This document shows positions 42,838 through 51,288 of a stretch of DNA of 64,000 nucleotides, one piece after another; the stretch's first letter is position 1; each line of letters starts with the position of its first letter. The stretch comes from Bacillota bacterium (GTDB lineage: Bacteria; Bacillota; UBA4882; UBA8346). The position numbers and the translations under genes were made by a program. The DNA lies in assembly GCA_023426245.1 (NCBI GenBank), contig JAFABB010000024.1, positions 273,601 to 337,600 on the forward strand. The letters are read 5' to 3'. The notes under the pieces are model-generated. The model did no database searches. It was not told where the DNA came from and saw only the letters and a list, made by a program, of their open reading frames with translations.

Positions 42838-43461
42838 TTAAAATCGTATCAACTCCAACCATTCTTTAGCAATGAGTGCATGTCCCGCCGGGGATGGATG
42901 GACCCCATCGGGTGTCCAAAAGCCGGGTGTTTTAAAAGAAGAGGCGCTGCTAAAAATCCCATCCAATGGTAGTAACAAGGCTTTGTATTCCCGTGCCAAA
43001 TCCCGCACCACATGGATTTTGGGGTCAAGATCCTCCCGCCATTTTCTGCGATCTTCCAAAGCCGGTAAGACAAAGGGTTCACAAAGAATGATTTCCTGAA
43101 TATTTGCCGCTTTAAGGCGCTTCAAAATCCACATATAAGTTGCAGCAAATTCTTCAATTGAAGTCGGGTCATTGTTGTCAAAGCTTCGCCAACAATCATT
43201 AATTCCGATCAATATGGAGACAACCGTGGGTTTTAACTGGATACAATCTTCCTCCCATCTGGCCTCCAAATCCCTGACTCGATCGCCGCTCACTCCCCGG
43301 TTGATAAAATGGACATTCGTTTCGGGATGGATAGCAGCAAACCAGGAAGCGATCATCATCGGATATCCAAAACCCATATCATTCCGATCATCCCGGTTTC
43401 GTCCCACATCCGTGACACTATCCCCTTGGAATAATACTACCGCATCATTACTGATAAACAT
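42838..43461 (-). CDS. SGNH/GDSL-type esterase
   Basis: A 207-residue cytoplasmic hydrolase without signal peptide. The catalytic Ser is in VVLFQGDSVTDVG, with Gly/Asn elements in FINRGVSGDRVRDL and ILIGINDCW, and the Asp-His pair in TPDGVHPSPAGH. The position after a mannobiose/cellobiose epimerase and sugar importer suggests deacetylation of imported acetylated manno-oligosaccharides. The start is ATG 43461 after AAAGGATG. Last gene of the operon. Confidence 0.87.
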   Translation of the reverse strand: MFISNDAVVLFQGDSVTDVGRNRDDRNDMGFGYPMMIASWFAAIHPETNVHFINRGVSGDRVRDLEARWEEDCIQLKPTVVSILIGINDCWRSFDNNDPTSIEEFAATYMWILKRLKAANIQEIILCEPFVLPALEDRRKWREDLDPKIHVVRDLAREYKALLLPLDGIFSSASSFKTPGFWTPDGVHPSPAGHALIAKEWLELIRF

Positions 43462-43483
43462 TCGATCACATCCTTTAGAATGA

Positions 43484-44683
43484 TTAAAGCTCGGCAATCC
43501 GTTCCATCAATTCCAGACACATTCTGCCGTTATGATAAGGACATTTCCATGGGCCGACTTTATAATAGTCTTGATTGGGATCGCCTTCCTGCGAAGTTTC
43601 CCCAAACCATTCACCGTGTTGATAATCTAGTAAATGATAGGCAGTAAAATCCCAGATTTGATAAACGGCTTCTATAAAATCATGTTTACCCGTCAATCGA
43701 TAAGCGTTAAAGAATCCAACCATCGCTTCACATTGAGGCCACCATATTTTTACCGTATTGACAGGGACCCCGTTCTCAATTTCATTATATAAACCGCCAT
43801 AAGCCCAGTCAATGCCTTCATCATAAACCCGCCGGGCCATAGCAATGCTAATATCCCTGACTCTCGCCAATATTTCCGGATCGCCCAGCACTTCCGCGCC
43901 TTCATATAAAAGCCAGCTACCTTCAATATCATGACCCATGGAAATAATATTGTTCTTGCCTTTCCAATTGGCATCAAAAAATAATCGAAAGTGATACGTC
44001 TCAGGATTGATGATATGTCCCATGAATACCTGAATTAATTCCCGCAGTCTCTCTTTTAAATGGGGATGATCCCAGACCCGTAACAAGCCGGTGTAGGCTT
44101 CCAATAGGTGTAAGTGAGTATTCATCGATTTTTCAGCAACCAAATCTCTCGGACTGAGCTGCATGGTTTCGCTTAAAACCCACTTCCGGGAACATCCTTC
44201 AAAATAACCTTGGTGGACGGAATCATAGCAATTCTTTTCAATCAAACCATACAATTCCAAAGCCTTTCCCAGACTTTGCTCTATTTGCGTGACTCGATAA
44301 TATTCCGCTAATCCGTAAATACCAAAAGCAAGATTATAAACTAACTTTTGGGAATCATTCGCTTTCCCCTGGCTATCTACCATAAAAAACAAACCGCCCC
44401 ACTGCCGATCCCAAAAGTAGTTTATCAGGTAATCATAAGCCCGGTCCGCAATGTCCAGATAACGCCGGTCCTTTAACTTCCGGTAGGCCGCAGAAAAAGT
44501 CCACAAAATCCGAGAATTTAATATGCAGCCTTTTGGGGAATTTAAATCAATTGTAAGGTCATTGGAGAGACTGCCATAAAAACCGCCTTTTTCCTTGTCG
44601 ATGGTTTTTTCCATCCAAAATGGCAAAATCCTCTTTAAAAGTTCTATTTCAACTTCCTTTTTCAATTGTTGAGGGCTATTCAT
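43484..44683 (-). CDS. Cellobiose/mannobiose 2-epimerase (AGE family)
   Basis: A 399-residue (alpha/alpha)6-barrel of the N-acylglucosamine 2-epimerase superfamily. FWMEKTIDKEKGGFYGSL, NSRILWTFSAAYR, GGLFFMVDSQG, MNTHLHLLEAYTGLLRV, GHDIEGSWLLYEGAEVL and KIWWPQCEAMVGFFNAY match cellobiose 2-epimerase. It would convert beta-1,4-mannobiose to mannosyl-glucose, the substrate of the GH130 phosphorylase in this operon. ATG 44683 is used; a TTG lies three codons upstream. Confidence 0.88.
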   Translation of the reverse strand: MNSPQQLKKEVEIELLKRILPFWMEKTIDKEKGGFYGSLSNDLTIDLNSPKGCILNSRILWTFSAAYRKLKDRRYLDIADRAYDYLINYFWDRQWGGLFFMVDSQGKANDSQKLVYNLAFGIYGLAEYYRVTQIEQSLGKALELYGLIEKNCYDSVHQGYFEGCSRKWVLSETMQLSPRDLVAEKSMNTHLHLLEAYTGLLRVWDHPHLKERLRELIQVFMGHIINPETYHFRLFFDANWKGKNNIISMGHDIEGSWLLYEGAEVLGDPEILARVRDISIAMARRVYDEGIDWAYGGLYNEIENGVPVNTVKIWWPQCEAMVGFFNAYRLTGKHDFIEAVYQIWDFTAYHLLDYQHGEWFGETSQEGDPNQDYYKVGPWKCPYHNGRMCLELMERIAEL

Positions 44684-44774
44684 TGGAATCAACTCTTTCT
44701 AAACAAAATATTAATCTCGCCCACAAGGGAACGAAGCCCATGAAAAGCACCGGTTCATCGGAACAGTATGAATA

Positions 44775-45644
44775 TCACCCTTTTACCGATCCTCCAAGGG
44801 CGCCTGCAATAATATACTTTTGCAAAAGTACATACAACAATAAAGTCGGCAGCATGACCATAATCACGCCGGCGCCCACTAAATTGTACTGCGTGTTGAC
44901 ATCAAAGGTAAAATGATATAGCGCAGTGCTGATTGTTCGCAGTTCGTTACGGTTCATGTACAGATAGGGGACTAAAAAATCGTTATATATCGCTAAGTTT
45001 TTCAAGATCACCACCGTTACGATTGCCGGTTTCAATAACGGGAGGATAATCCGGCTGTAAATTGTCAGGTAGGAAGCCCCGTCAAGCATCGCACTTTCAT
45101 CCAATTCAACCGGAACTTTTTCGATAAATTGAATAAAGAGATATAATTCGATTACGCTGACGCTACTATAGAGAACTATCGCGGCCCAAAGCGTATTTAG
45201 TAAATGAAGAGCTTGAATAATCGAGAAAGTAGCCACCTGTGTCGTGACAAACGGAATCGTAGTCGCGATTGCATACATTGCGAGAATCAATCCCCGGCCC
45301 CGGAATTTAAAGCGGCTCAAGGCATATGCGGCCATCGTTCCCAAAATTACACAAATTAAAACTCCTGCAATACAAATGATTAATGTATTCCGCGCGCCTA
45401 GCAGCATCTGGCCCCGTTGAAAGACTTCCGTGTAATTGGCAAGGTTGGTAAAGTGCTCGGGAAGTTTATAAAAGGGAGTAAATGTATATTCCTTATTGGT
45501 CTTGAAGGAGATATTCACCAGAATCAGAATCGGCATACAAATTCCGATTACAGTCAAGCAGAGCAAAATATAGTTGAATATCTTTAAAGCCCGGCTATAA
45601 ACGGGTATTCCAACTGAGGTTTCACCAATTGATTTAGTCACCAC
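44775..45644 (-). CDS. ABC sugar transporter permease (MalG type)
   Basis: About 290 residues with six membrane helices and the EAA loop ELDESAMLDGASYLTIYSRIILPLLKPA that contacts the ATPase. GTG 45644 follows AAGGGG; the frame is open to 45689. It overlaps the upstream permease by 11 bases. No ATP-binding subunit lies in the operon, so a shared MsmK/MalK-type ATPase must be encoded elsewhere. Confidence 0.92.
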   Translation of the reverse strand: MVTKSIGETSVGIPVYSRALKIFNYILLCLTVIGICMPILILVNISFKTNKEYTFTPFYKLPEHFTNLANYTEVFQRGQMLLGARNTLIICIAGVLICVILGTMAAYALSRFKFRGRGLILAMYAIATTIPFVTTQVATFSIIQALHLLNTLWAAIVLYSSVSVIELYLFIQFIEKVPVELDESAMLDGASYLTIYSRIILPLLKPAIVTVVILKNLAIYNDFLVPYLYMNRNELRTISTALYHFTFDVNTQYNLVGAGVIMVMLPTLLLYVLLQKYIIAGALGGSVKG

Positions 45645-46524
45645 TTTGATCACCCCTTGAAAAAAAATGCTGAATAGCCAGAACTCCAAAAATGATCAAA
45701 AGTAAGATCACACCCATGGCTGAAGCTTTGCCGAAATTTTGAAAACGGAATGCAATCGATATCGTCTTGGTAACCCACGTATCACTGAGCCCTCCCGGTC
45801 CCCCTTGAGTGATAACCATCGGCTCGAAGAAAACTTGCAGACAGCCGTTAAACCCCAAAAAGAGCATCAAGCCAATCATCCGTTTGATGCTGGGAATGGT
45901 GATATAGCGGATGTGTTGGAAAAAGTGGGCCCCGTCCAGGCTAGCCGATTCGTATAACTCGGAAGGTATAGACTGCAGGGCGCTAAGAAAAATCACCATA
46001 TTAAATCCGGTGAAACGCCACATACTAATAAACGCCAATGAAAAATTGATCCAATAATTATCCGCAAAAAAAGTAATTCCATTACCCAGTTTCATACCGC
46101 GGAGCAGGTAATTGATGGGGCTATCGCTATAGTTATACATATAGCTGAACATAAAGGCTACCGCAACACAGTTTAAGATGTATGGCATGAAGTTGACGGT
46201 TCGGAAAAAATTACGGGCCCGCAGTTTTCCATCCAAAATAACCGCCAGGTACAAGGCCAGTACGGTCTGGATCAGTAGCACCAAAAAATAGGCCAGTGAA
46301 TTTTTGAGCGTCATCATAACCATATCATCGGTAAAAACATCCCAATAATTCTCAAGCCCTACAAAAGTCATTTCAGGATCGTAACCATTCCATTGTACAA
46401 AACTCAAATGAAAGAGTTTTAAAGCCGGATAAAACGAAAATACCACCAAAAGCAGCAGGGGTATTGCTAAGAAACCTATTAACAAGGATATTTTCTGCTG
46501 TCGCAGATAATTTAAGCCGGTCAT
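45634..46524 (-). CDS. ABC sugar transporter permease (MalF type)
   Basis: A 296-residue CUT1-family permease: six helices and the EAA loop ELYESASLDGAHFFQHIRYITIPSIKRM. GGPGGLSDTWVTKTISIAF near the C-terminus is typical. It partners with the downstream permease and the upstream binding protein; the hairpin element C separates it from the latter. Confidence 0.93.
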   Translation of the reverse strand: MTGLNYLRQQKISLLIGFLAIPLLLLVVFSFYPALKLFHLSFVQWNGYDPEMTFVGLENYWDVFTDDMVMMTLKNSLAYFLVLLIQTVLALYLAVILDGKLRARNFFRTVNFMPYILNCVAVAFMFSYMYNYSDSPINYLLRGMKLGNGITFFADNYWINFSLAFISMWRFTGFNMVIFLSALQSIPSELYESASLDGAHFFQHIRYITIPSIKRMIGLMLFLGFNGCLQVFFEPMVITQGGPGGLSDTWVTKTISIAFRFQNFGKASAMGVILLLIIFGVLAIQHFFSRGDQSGD

Positions 46525-46542
46525 CCATCCCGCCCCCTTTAC

Positions 46543-46657
46543 GAGGCTGTCTTAAAAAACTTCAAAACCAATAAGATATACAATATATAGCACAATGAAT
46601 AAACAAAGTATTATATATTGTATATCGTTATCAAAAATTTCTTTTGAGAGACAGCCC
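46543..46657 (-). repeat. Hairpin/MITE-like element, copy C
   Basis: A 115-bp element between the binding-protein stop (14 bases away) and the MalF-type permease start (18 bases). Ends: GAGGCTGTCTTAAAAAAC at left and, on the opposite strand, GGGCTGTCTCTCAAAAG at right. Inner arms AAGATATACAATATA and TATATTGTATATCG are complementary. Same orientation as copy A. Inside an operon it would act as an RNA hairpin lowering permease expression relative to the binding protein. Confidence 0.85.
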
Positions 46658-46671
46658 AGCATTCCGCCTAA

Positions 46672-47907
46672 TTATTTGATAGCTTTTACAGCCCTGGCCC
46701 ATCTATCGTTATATTTCTTAACGACCGCATTGGGATCTTTGGCTAAAATATATTCTTGAGCGATATCAGGCAGGTAAACCTGAGCCTTGTTATAAACTTT
46801 GGTCCAAGCTATTTTGTCCGGATTTTCATTAACAATCGGCAATTTACTGCTAAGTAATTCGTTGACAAAAGCTTGCGGATAGATAATGCCTTTTTGGGGC
46901 GGTACCATACCGATTGCATTGGCGTAACGGCCTTTTTCCCATAACCATTTTAAAGCGGCCTTAGCCAGCGGGATATTTTTACAATCCTTACTGATGGCAT
47001 ATCTCCAGTCACCACCGGCGAAGATATACTTAGAACCCGGGATGGCGAACATGCCGACATCTTCCATCGATCCGCCCATATCCCCAAATTGCGGTGGATA
47101 CCAGCTACCAAGCAAGGTCATGCCGAATTTACCGGCCGGAAAATCTTTCCGGAAACTGTCCCAACTGGTGGAGGTAAGGTTGGGTTCCAGGTAGCCTTTT
47201 TCATTTAACTGCCGGAACACTTTAAACATAGTCAACGGACCACCATCGTCAACCAATAATTTGCCCTTTTGGGATAGCTTATTATAATAATCAGGGTCGC
47301 CGGTATTATAGAAACCGGAAAAGAAACAAATGTTTTCAAATGGCCATTTATCTTTAAAATTGGAAGCCACTGGAACAATCCCTTTGGCATTGATTTTCGC
47401 GCAATCAGCCATCAATTCTTTCCAAGTCGTAGGAGTTTTGGTAATACCGCAATTCTTAAAGACTTTCTTGTTATAAATCAGCCCCACATAATTGGCAGCA
47501 TGGGTAAGGGTATATAATTTTTTATCCGTGGGGCAAATACCCTTTTCATAATCAACAATATTGGCTTTGGTGAAACCTAAGTCATCCATGGGAGCAAAAA
47601 ACTTGGGAAAATCCGTTTGGTTCATTTCTCCGAATTGTTCGGTAATATCGGTCATCGTATGAGTGGCCATTTGGGTCTGTAAAGTCTGAACGGCGTCTTT
47701 GATTCCTACCCACTCCAGCTCGGCTCCAGGAAAATCTTTGGCAAATTCTTTGGAAAGCGCCGGAAGTTCTTTGTCAACTTTATCCGTACGGTGAGTGGTA
47801 ATGATGATTTTACCCGTAAGCTCATTGGCTCCCCACACACTGATGCTTGATCCGGCCATGATTACCCCCAGTAATAATGCTAACAAAAGCGCTCCAACTT
47901 TTTTCAA
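46672..47907 (-). CDS. ABC sugar-binding protein (extracytoplasmic)
   Basis: 411 residues from TTG 47907, which follows AAGGGAG; the frame is open to 47997. Family 1 solute-binding protein: TGKIIITTHRTD, LPALSKEFAKDFPGAELEWVG, YTLTHAANYVGLIYNKKVF and TPTTWKELMADC are typical. The signal peptide (VGALLLALLLGVIMAGSSISVWG-A) has no lipobox Cys, so the protein should be a free periplasmic protein, as in diderms. The likely ligand is a beta-manno-oligosaccharide, by context. Confidence 0.92.
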   Translation of the reverse strand: MKKVGALLLALLLGVIMAGSSISVWGANELTGKIIITTHRTDKVDKELPALSKEFAKDFPGAELEWVGIKDAVQTLQTQMATHTMTDITEQFGEMNQTDFPKFFAPMDDLGFTKANIVDYEKGICPTDKKLYTLTHAANYVGLIYNKKVFKNCGITKTPTTWKELMADCAKINAKGIVPVASNFKDKWPFENICFFSGFYNTGDPDYYNKLSQKGKLLVDDGGPLTMFKVFRQLNEKGYLEPNLTSTSWDSFRKDFPAGKFGMTLLGSWYPPQFGDMGGSMEDVGMFAIPGSKYIFAGGDWRYAISKDCKNIPLAKAALKWLWEKGRYANAIGMVPPQKGIIYPQAFVNELLSSKLPIVNENPDKIAWTKVYNKAQVYLPDIAQEYILAKDPNAVVKKYNDRWARAVKAIK

Positions 47908-48005
47908 CTCATAACACTCCCTTTCTATTTTTGATCTGGAAATTAGGCGAAACTTCCCCAAACATCCCTCCTCTTTTGTAAATTGAACGGATATCACCCC
48001 ACCGG

Positions 48006-49022
48006 TCAGTTGTTTTTTATGAAATCCAGCACCTCGTCGACTTTGGCAAAAGCCAGGCAGGTCACAGTATCAGCACCTCCATAGTAAATGGCTATTTTGC
48101 CAGTGGCAGGATCAGTTAAAGCCGCACAAGGGAAGAAAACATTGGGTACATCCCCGACACATTCATACATTGTCTGGGGAGAAATTAAATAAGACTTGGT
48201 GCGGTGAATTACTTTCCAAGGCTCTTCCAGATCTAACAAAGCCGCTCCGGCACTATAGACAAATCCATTGCATGAAGTAAGGACTCCATGATAAATTAAA
48301 AGCCAACCTTCATTGGTTTCAATCGGGACCGGTCCGGCGCCTATTTTTGTGGATTGCCATCCTTGGGTGGGAGACATGACATGGCGGTGATGTCCCCAAT
48401 AGCACATATCCGGGCTTTCGCTATAATAAATGTCACCAAACGGAGTATGGCCGTTGTCACTGGGCCGGCTTAACATGGCATATTTACCGTTAATTTTGCG
48501 GGGAAATAAAACTCCATTGCGATTGAAGGGCAAAAATGCATTTTCCATTTGATAAAACTTCTCAAAATCATAGGTATATCCGACGCCGATTGTAGGTCCA
48601 TGGTAACCATTGCACCAGGTGATATAATAACGATCTTCGATCCAGCATGCCCTAGGATCATAACCATAATCGAACTTGCCAATTTCAGGATCGTTGCAAA
48701 TAAAAGTAATCGGCTCGTTGTTAATCACCCATTGATAGCCGTCATCGCTTTTTCCGCTATGCAACTGCATATGGCGCCGTTTGTCATCACAACGAAAAAC
48801 TCCCGCAAATTTTCCCCCATAAGGGACGACTGCACTATTAAAGATGCTGTTGGAAGAAGGTATCAGGTTTCTTTGGATAATCGGATTTTTGGCTGAACGC
48901 CACATTACATCCGCACAATCGGTTGGCCGATCTTCCCAAGGGATATTGGGTAATTCAATTGCGTTAATTACCTGAATTTTGGCGGCTGCTGCGTTGAAAG
49001 CGTTGTTTTCTTTAACAATCAT
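48006..49022 (-). CDS. GH130 beta-1,4-mannoside phosphorylase
   Basis: A 338-residue five-bladed propeller enzyme. FNSAVVPYGGKFAGVFRCDD, DYGYDPRACWIEDRYYITWCNGYHGP, LFPRKINGKYAMLSRPSD and KIGAGPVPIETNEGWLLIYHG are GH130 landmarks. It phosphorolyses mannosyl-glucose or beta-1,4-mannooligosaccharides, releasing mannose-1-phosphate. It is cytoplasmic. ATG 49022 follows GAAAGGATG; the longer frame to 49145 reads into the promoter region. First structural gene of the locus. Confidence 0.9.
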   Translation of the reverse strand: MIVKENNAFNAAAAKIQVINAIELPNIPWEDRPTDCADVMWRSAKNPIIQRNLIPSSNSIFNSAVVPYGGKFAGVFRCDDKRRHMQLHSGKSDDGYQWVINNEPITFICNDPEIGKFDYGYDPRACWIEDRYYITWCNGYHGPTIGVGYTYDFEKFYQMENAFLPFNRNGVLFPRKINGKYAMLSRPSDNGHTPFGDIYYSESPDMCYWGHHRHVMSPTQGWQSTKIGAGPVPIETNEGWLLIYHGVLTSCNGFVYSAGAALLDLEEPWKVIHRTKSYLISPQTMYECVGDVPNVFFPCAALTDPATGKIAIYYGGADTVTCLAFAKVDEVLDFIKNN

Positions 49023-49149
49023 AAGTTTCATCCTTTCAAATTGAAGCGAAGATATTGAAATGTTCTTTCTGTCCAGAAGATGTATAAAGAGAACGCAATC
49101 ACCTCCACAAAATTCAGAAACAAAATTCCGGTGCAATATCGTCAATAAA

Positions 49150-49201
49150 ATTTCAAGTTATTCAATCATTGCAATGTAATAGATATTGAATAACTTGAAA
49201 T
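49150..49201. promoter_or_regulatory. Long inverted repeat upstream of the GH130 gene
   Basis: ATTTCAAGTTATTCAAT (49150-49166) and ATTGAATAACTTGAAAT (49185-49201) are perfect 17-bp arms around an 18-base loop that itself holds the palindrome CATTGCAATG. It lies between the promoter and the GH130 start, hence in the 5' leader RNA or as an operator. Confidence 0.65.
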
Positions 49202-49273
49202 CCTACCCATGATACAGCCATCAATTGAAGCTTTTTCCCTTGCAATTATTTGTACGTAATGCAACTGCAATTT

Positions 49274-49314
49274 ATTACTACAACATTTGTAAATATTGTA
49301 GTAATTGATGTCAA
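49274..49314 (-). promoter_or_regulatory. Promoter with overlapping operator, manno-oligosaccharide operon
   Basis: A perfect TTGACA (49309-49314) and a weak TACAAA (49286-49291) with a 17-base spacer. A perfect inverted repeat ATTACTACAA (49274-49283) and TTGTAGTAAT (49296-49305) lies over the -10 and spacer, an ideal repressor position. Seven TGCAA or TTGCAG half-sites are scattered through 49132-49386. No gene is seen in 49023-49500. Confidence 0.6.
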
Positions 49315-49500
49315 TATTAACACCATTGTAACAAAATGTCAATCATCCTTCATTGCAAAAAAGAAAAGATTACACTCCAGTTGCAGTGAAATCTTTTGAA
49401 AGAGATTCAAAGTATATAAAAAAATCAATTATCATAAAATGGAGTCTAATTGAAGAAGAATAGGCGGTTAAAAGCGGGTGAATAATATTTTTACATTTTA

Positions 49501-50532
49501 TCAACACTCAGGGGGAGCGGTCGTAGCTCCTTCCACAAACTGCACTCCTACTAAAATACAACGGGGTTGGCTGTCTCTGTTACTCAGTCGCCACAAAAGC
49601 TGCTCAAAAGCGGCTTCCCCCATCGCCGTTCCGAAAACCCGAACGGTTGTGAGAGGCGGGTTCTTGGGGAAATCCTCCGGAACTAAATCGTCAAAACCAA
49701 CAATGGAAACATCCTTTGGAATCGACTTCCCTATTTTTTTCAAGGCTTTGATAACGACTTGAGCAGTGTAATCATTATTACAAACCCATGCTGTTGGAAA
49801 ATTCTTTACGTTAGCGATTTCCTTGTTAATTAATTCATGATCTTCCCAAATCCGGTCGGAATTTTTCTGCCCAATAGAATAATCGGAATTGTAATCGATG
49901 CCATATTCATGCAAAGCCTGTAAAAAACCATGGTACCGTTGGATCCAACTCCAGTGGCCGCTTATTTGTCCGGCATATCCAATTTTTTTATGGCCCAGCT
50001 CCAGCAAATGTTTGGTCGTTAAAAAACTTCCTTTCCAATCAGCAATTAAAACGGCATCGTGCTGAGTGGTAGGCAAATAATTATCGACGAGAACGACTTC
50101 GCAATCGATTTTTTCAAAACGGGCGACATAATCAGGAGTAAAATTGCCGGTAATCAATACCCCATTGACTCTTCCTTCCAGGATAACTGGCGGTATTTCT
50201 CCTTTTACCACTTCATCCCTGGATATCGCCCGCAATAATAAGTCCCAACCGTAATTTCTGGCAGCAGATTCAATTCCCCGGATAATACGAGTCCAGAAAA
50301 CACGATTGGCCTCAATTTCATCAATTAACAATACAACCGACTTTATATCATGAACTGCTGATCTTTTAGCCCGTTGATTTTTATAACCTAAACGCAATGC
50401 CGCTTCCTGGATTCGTTTGCGGGTGCCTTCATTAATTCCCGGTTTCCCGGTCAAGGCACGGCACACCAGAAAACGGCTTAATCCCACTTCAAGCGCAACA
50501 TCATCCAAAGTCACTCTTTTTACTTTACTCAT
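49501..50532 (-). CDS. LacI family transcriptional regulator
   Basis: A 343-residue regulator from ATG 50532. The helix-turn-helix/hinge is VTLDDVALEVGLSRFLVCRALTGKPGINEGTRKRIQEAA, with an unusual FLVCRAL recognition helix in place of the common TVSRVLN. The periplasmic-binding-protein-like sensor domain ends with TTVRVFGTAMGEAAFEQLL. Divergent spacing and shared half-sites suggest it controls both itself and the downstream manno-oligosaccharide operon. Confidence 0.93.
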   Translation of the reverse strand: MSKVKRVTLDDVALEVGLSRFLVCRALTGKPGINEGTRKRIQEAALRLGYKNQRAKRSAVHDIKSVVLLIDEIEANRVFWTRIIRGIESAARNYGWDLLLRAISRDEVVKGEIPPVILEGRVNGVLITGNFTPDYVARFEKIDCEVVLVDNYLPTTQHDAVLIADWKGSFLTTKHLLELGHKKIGYAGQISGHWSWIQRYHGFLQALHEYGIDYNSDYSIGQKNSDRIWEDHELINKEIANVKNFPTAWVCNNDYTAQVVIKALKKIGKSIPKDVSIVGFDDLVPEDFPKNPPLTTVRVFGTAMGEAAFEQLLWRLSNRDSQPRCILVGVQFVEGATTAPPEC

Positions 50533-50574
50533 GGCCCGCTCCCGATATTGCAAAAAAATATTGCAGTCAATATT

Positions 50575-50603
50575 ACATTATTATGCCTGCAATAAATTGT
50601 CAA
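50575..50603 (-). promoter_or_regulatory. lacI-family regulator promoter with TTGCAR half-sites
   Basis: TTGACA (50598-50603) and TAATGT (50575-50580) with a 17-base spacer. A CTGCAA/TTGCAG half-site lies in the spacer (50587-50592), and two more lie downstream (50548-50553, 50561-50566), consistent with autoregulation. Confidence 0.6.
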
Positions 50604-50606
50604 TGA

Positions 50607-51281
50607 TTATTTGCTTCTGGCTTTGGTATTCGGTCCGCGCCTGCCTCCAGCAGAATCCGTTTTCCGAAAAGAAGACGGGTTTGACGGCCTAGCTGGTTTA
50701 GCCGCACTATTGGTCCTTGGGGTGTCCTTTGTTTTTTTATCCGGTGACAATGAGGATTTGAACTGAGAATAAGCTGTTTTGCCTTTCAGACCAAACCGTT
50801 TTTCCCCTTTTAAGTTTCTCTGGCGCCGCGACCCTGAACTCTTATTCCTGCCTTTTTCAACACATTCATCACAAAAGCCTTTGTTTTTACGAACCTGGGC
50901 CGCGGCTTCCTTACCACAGCTCCGGCAAAAATCGCCAATCCCGGCTGCGCATTGAAAACACAGACCTGTTTTATGGACATAGCCCGGATCGGGTTTCCCG
51001 CAAGCGCTGCAAATGCACTTTGAACAATAACCATTATGCTCTTTTAATTCCAAGGGTTCTATCCTGCCGCATCCACGGCAGCTTGTACTCCCGTCCCGCT
51101 TTTCCCTGATTTCATTCAAACAATATTCACAGAGATTCAAAGACTTATAAATGCGGACTTTCCGGACAGAGTTGCCGCATTTGGAACAAGTTCTTTCGCT
51201 GTCATTCCCCTTGCTTCGGCCTTCACGGTTTGGATCGGCCCATAACTTTCTTCGCTCACGCGCACTCGCTTTATCCGGCAT
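50607..51281 (-). CDS. Multi-zinc-ribbon protein with basic tail, unknown
   Basis: 224 residues from ATG 51281. Residues ~30-145 hold eight CxxC pairs (CSKC, CEYC, CRGC, CSKC, CSAC, CFQC, CRSC, CDEC), enough for about four zinc ribbons. The last ~75 residues are low-complexity, rich in Lys, Arg, Ser and Pro. The basic ends and zinc ribbons suggest nucleic-acid binding, but I recognise no family. It follows rseP after only 7 bases. Confidence 0.65.
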   Translation of the reverse strand: MPDKASARERRKLWADPNREGRSKGNDSERTCSKCGNSVRKVRIYKSLNLCEYCLNEIREKRDGSTSCRGCGRIEPLELKEHNGYCSKCICSACGKPDPGYVHKTGLCFQCAAGIGDFCRSCGKEAAAQVRKNKGFCDECVEKGRNKSSGSRRQRNLKGEKRFGLKGKTAYSQFKSSLSPDKKTKDTPRTNSAAKPARPSNPSSFRKTDSAGGRRGPNTKARSK

Positions 51282-51288
51282 TTCAATA

